Shown here: positions 8,008 to 9,982 of the stretch, in pieces
Layout of the letters: each line of letters opens with the position of its first letter
How positions within the stretch are numbered: position 1 is the first letter of the stretch
Assembly (NCBI GenBank): GCA_934437695.1
Contig: CAKSAW010000037.1
Coordinates: 1 to 9,982 of the forward strand
Source of the DNA: an uncultured Blautia sp.
GTDB taxonomy: Bacteria; Bacillota; Clostridia; Lachnospirales; Lachnospiraceae
DNA length: 9,982 nucleotides
Reading direction: 5' to 3'
The notes under the pieces: generated by a model
The model's input: only the letters and a program-made list of their open reading frames with translations
What the model was told of the DNA's origin: nothing
Databases searched by the model: none
Position numbers and translations under genes: made by a program

Positions 8008-8589
8008 CTACTTCTGTACAGGTGCTTTTCTGTTATATTCGTTCATGGCCACATCTACCCCTTGTGCGATCATGATATCCACAGCCTTTGCTGCTTTTCC
8101 TATTGCATCATCCACAAGTTTCCTGTCTTCTGTGGAAAATCTGCCAAGTACATGGTCTGCAAGATCCCATCCCTTAGGCTTGGCTCCAACTCCTACTTTG
8201 ATACGGAGAAATTTCTCTGTACCAAGCTGACGAATGATATCCTTGATACCATTATGTCCGCCTGCACTTCCCTGTTTACGGATACGGAGCTGTCCAGGCT
8301 CCAGATCAATATCATCATATATAACAATAAGTTCTGATTCCGGATCTATCTTAAAATAATTCACCATATCCCGAACAGGACCACCGCTCAGATTCATAAA
8401 GGAAAGCGGCTTCATGAGAATCACCTTTTCTCCGCCGATGATCGTCTTCCCATACATGGCATTGAACTTCACTCCGCCCTGAGGAACGTTATAATCCTCT
8501 ACCAGTCGGTCAATGGTATCAAATCCCATATTGTGGCGTGTTGCTTCATATTCTCTCCCGGGATTTCCCAGGCCAACTACTAAATACAT
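8008..8589 (-). CDS. pth: Peptidyl-tRNA hydrolase
   Basis: A 193-residue cytoplasmic enzyme that cleaves the ester bond between peptide and tRNA on prematurely released peptidyl-tRNAs, recycling the tRNA. The bacterial Pth signature is complete: GLGNPG near the N-terminus, TRHN with the catalytic histidine at residue 19, SFMNLSG with N66, YDDIDL (D92/D93), and GSAGGHNG with N113. The length is typical. The start at 8589 is supported by an AGGAG site (8602-8598) that directly follows the stop codon of the preceding gene. The 14-base gap to the upstream GTPase gene implies co-transcription and possibly re-initiation of translation. The pth-mfd neighbourhood is conserved in Firmicutes (in Bacillus subtilis, spoVC/pth with mfd close downstream). 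Confidence 0.97.
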   Translation of the reverse strand: MYLVVGLGNPGREYEATRHNMGFDTIDRLVEDYNVPQGGVKFNAMYGKTIIGGEKVILMKPLSFMNLSGGPVRDMVNYFKIDPESELIVIYDDIDLEPGQLRIRKQGSAGGHNGIKDIIRQLGTEKFLRIKVGVGAKPKGWDLADHVLGRFSTEDRKLVDDAIGKAAKAVDIMIAQGVDVAMNEYNRKAPVQK

Positions 8590-8603
8590 ATGTGTTTCTC
8601 CTG

Positions 8604-9554
8604 CTAGTTAAAATATACCATCTCTTCCTTAAGAGGTTCACATTCATTTGCCTCATTTGCATAAAGCACAATGCCTTCACCCTGGTACTCTGTGCGGTTC
8701 TCGAAAGCAACCTTTGCAGTTACCTCTACCCAGCTTCCCTCTTTGATATGAGATGCATTATCACTTCTGCATATATATCCAAGAAATGTGGTATCATCTG
8801 CACAGCAGGTCATTGCAACACGGCCCGGAACAAAGAATTTGCTTCCCATTCCACGAGGTTTCATAACACGTCCTTTAAAGCGTACAGTTTTACCCACATA
8901 TTTCTCCGGGTTATCCATTGCATCTACAAACCAGATTCCGTAATCTTCCGGCTGGATTTCAATGACAGGTGCGTCAATATCAAACGGCATCTCATCCTGG
9001 AAAATGTCGTCCATTTCACCTTCTTCATCCTCAAAAATAACCTCTGCACTCTGATTTGCGACCTTAATTCCACGTCTGTATGCTGGAAGCGGATCTCCCT
9101 CTTTACAACGGTTAAATACAACCATATCTGTATTTCTTACCATATCCATGAACAGAGACTTCATATTTGCCATATAAACCTGATAAGTTGTCGCATCTAC
9201 ACAGGTGATCTCCTGCTCAATGCCCCAGCCGTCCGGAAGCTCCATCTGCTCAAATTTACTTACAAGCCACATTCCGTTGTACTCGATCACAACACGCTCA
9301 GGCTGATGGATGATATCCATCGCAGCCAGACGTTCAGGAGTCAGATCTTCCTCATCCTCTATCACTTCTACAACTGTGTTTGCAAGCTTCAGTTTATCCA
9401 TATCATACTCTTCTTCGCCCTCTTCGCAAAGAATCAGCAGTGTCTTTCCATCAATAGCAAAGTATTCCTGCTGCAGTGTAAAATCCAGGAAAGTCGTCTT
9501 TCCGCTCTCCAGGAATCCTGTAACCAAATAAATGGGAACTCTGATATCATCCAT
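8604..9554 (-). CDS. Atypical CobW-like GTPase fused to a YcgQ/DUF1980-like domain
   Basis: A 316-residue protein of two parts. Residues 1-160 resemble a COG0523 (CobW) P-loop GTPase: VTGFLESGKTT gives Walker A at 13-20, a Walker B-like strand ends in VVIEYNG (88-94), and VVFNRCK (N148) stands where NKxD normally lies. The CxCC metal motif of classical COG0523 proteins is absent; only C43 and an acidic CEEGEEEYD follow the second strand. Residues of about 165-205 are an acidic linker. Residues of about 208-314 resemble the C-terminal half of YcgQ-type (TIGR03943/DUF1980) proteins: DNPEKYVGKTVRFKGRV, then RVAMTCCADD with C250-C251, then GSWVEVTAKV. YcgQ-type proteins accompany a predicted permease and are linked to metal, probably zinc, handling; a similar role here is inference. 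The ribosome-binding site AAGGA lies a rather long 11 bases from the ATG. The gene follows the CobW gene by 29 bases and precedes pth by 14. Confidence 0.75.
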   Translation of the reverse strand: MDDIRVPIYLVTGFLESGKTTFLDFTLQQEYFAIDGKTLLILCEEGEEEYDMDKLKLANTVVEVIEDEEDLTPERLAAMDIIHQPERVVIEYNGMWLVSKFEQMELPDGWGIEQEITCVDATTYQVYMANMKSLFMDMVRNTDMVVFNRCKEGDPLPAYRRGIKVANQSAEVIFEDEEGEMDDIFQDEMPFDIDAPVIEIQPEDYGIWFVDAMDNPEKYVGKTVRFKGRVMKPRGMGSKFFVPGRVAMTCCADDTTFLGYICRSDNASHIKEGSWVEVTAKVAFENRTEYQGEGIVLYANEANECEPLKEEMVYFN

Positions 9555-9583
9555 AATATGTCTATTCCTTTATCCTGATTCTA

Positions 9584-9982
9584 TTATTCTGTAAGTCCAA
9601 ATAATTCTTCAAGCTTATCCTCTTTCAGCTTGGAACCAATCACACAGAGACGGCCTGTGTATTCCGGTGCACCTTCGCGGATCTCTGTTTCTTCAGGAAC
9701 CATATCAAAGTAGATCCATGTTCCGTCTTCTGCAGGGAGCATTCCTTTTGCACGAAGGATAATACCGTAATCTCCAGAAGCAGAGAGATCCTCCAGCATC
9801 TTCTCAAGACCCTCTCTTGTATACTTCTTAATAGTCTCACGCCCCCAGCTTGTAAATACCTCATCTGCATGATGATGGTGATGTTCATGATGATCATGTC
9901 CACAGCCACATTCATGGTCGTGATCATGATGATGATGTTCATGCTCCTCATGGTCATGTCCGCAGCTACATTCATGGTCGTG
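9584..9982 (-). CDS. CobW-family metallochaperone GTPase, C-terminal part only
   Basis: The last 132 codons of a gene that begins beyond the right edge; the frame is open to the final base. The first 40 visible residues are a metal-binding linker of two tandem 20-residue repeats beginning HDHECSCGHDH and HDHECGCGHDH, with 18 His and 4 Cys. Residues of about 41-132 are a CobW C-terminal domain: FTSWGRETIKKYT, GIILRAKGMLP, WIYFDMVPEE, and YTGRLCVIGSKL followed by LEELFGL. COG0523 proteins with such His-rich linkers deliver Zn, Co or Ni to client proteins, driven by GTP hydrolysis; zinc is the commonest case and my guess here. The GTPase domain is expected outside the window. The gene precedes the YcgQ-fused GTPase gene by 29 bases in the same direction. 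The C-terminal domain call is firm; the metal is not known. Confidence 0.88.
   Translation of the reverse strand, partial: HDHECSCGHDHEEHEHHHHDHDHECGCGHDHHEHHHHHADEVFTSWGRETIKKYTREGLEKMLEDLSASGDYGIILRAKGMLPAEDGTWIYFDMVPEETEIREGAPEYTGRLCVIGSKLKEDKLEELFGLTE
9863..9982 (-). repeat. Tandem 60-bp repeat encoding His/Cys-rich metal-binding units
   Basis: The stretch CATGTCC[A/G]CAGC[C/T]ACATTC followed by ATGGTCGTG occurs at 9895-9922 and again at 9955-9982, exactly 60 bases apart, with two differences in 28 bases. It encodes HDHEC(G/S)CGHDH. The rest of each unit is dominated by CAT, the complement of the ATG-rich + strand, and encodes His clusters. The array runs to the window edge, so further units may lie beyond it. 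Confidence 0.85.

Noticed and set aside
8538..9578. A 346-codon open frame on the + strand
   Set aside because: It lies entirely opposite the GTPase fusion and the start of pth. It has no recognisable domain, its composition is rich in Cys, His and Ile, and the - strand genes have clear motifs and ribosome-binding sites.
9640..9975. A Met/Ile-rich - strand frame beginning MNVAADMTMRSMN
   Set aside because: It is an out-of-frame reading of the His-rich repeats and CobW C-terminal domain; the in-frame reading carries all the family motifs.
9863..9982. Repeated ATG/CATG-rich stretch considered as a CRISPR or regulatory repeat array
   Set aside because: The 60-base periodicity stays in frame with the CobW-type protein and encodes His/Cys units, so it is a coding repeat.

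Overview
The window looks like chromosomal DNA of a gut-type clostridium, most likely Lachnospiraceae. The evidence is the DUF4317 protein, the pth-mfd-foldase gene order, strong Shine-Dalgarno sites, moderate-to-low GC, and the Thr-Pro-Glu-rich lipoprotein tail. I recognise no RNA genes, insertion sequences, phage genes or CRISPR arrays. The assignment rests on protein resemblance and gene order, not on a database search.

Layout: the left third (4-3065) is read rightward. It holds a DUF4317 protein, a Cof-type HAD phosphatase whose start overlaps the DUF4317 stop, and a membrane-anchored diguanylate cyclase. The rest (3152-9982) is read leftward. In transcription order it holds a CobW-type metallochaperone GTPase (only its C-terminal part is in the window), a second, atypical CobW-like GTPase fused to a YcgQ/DUF1980-like domain, peptidyl-tRNA hydrolase (pth), the transcription-repair coupling factor (mfd), and a SurA/PrsA-like foldase lipoprotein. 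The two halves converge on a strong hairpin at 3096-3140 with a T-tract on each strand, which can terminate both.

How the genes fit together: pth and mfd are a conserved housekeeping pair in Firmicutes, with a secreted foldase after them. Here the foldase has its own good sigma-A-type promoter (4468-4496). A probable terminator sits between pth and mfd. The two right-hand GTPase genes form a metal-homeostasis unit (zinc is the best guess) that leads directly into pth with only 14 bases between them. The left cluster joins a protein of unknown function, a small-molecule phosphatase and c-di-GMP synthesis, but no pathway links them visibly.

Most of the window is ordinary. The points most worth a second look are the tandem 20-residue His/Cys repeats in the truncated CobW protein, the degenerate GTPase-YcgQ fusion beside it, the diguanylate cyclase lacking the product-inhibition site, and the inverted repeat in that gene's leader. 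I did not find a convincing undescribed system.
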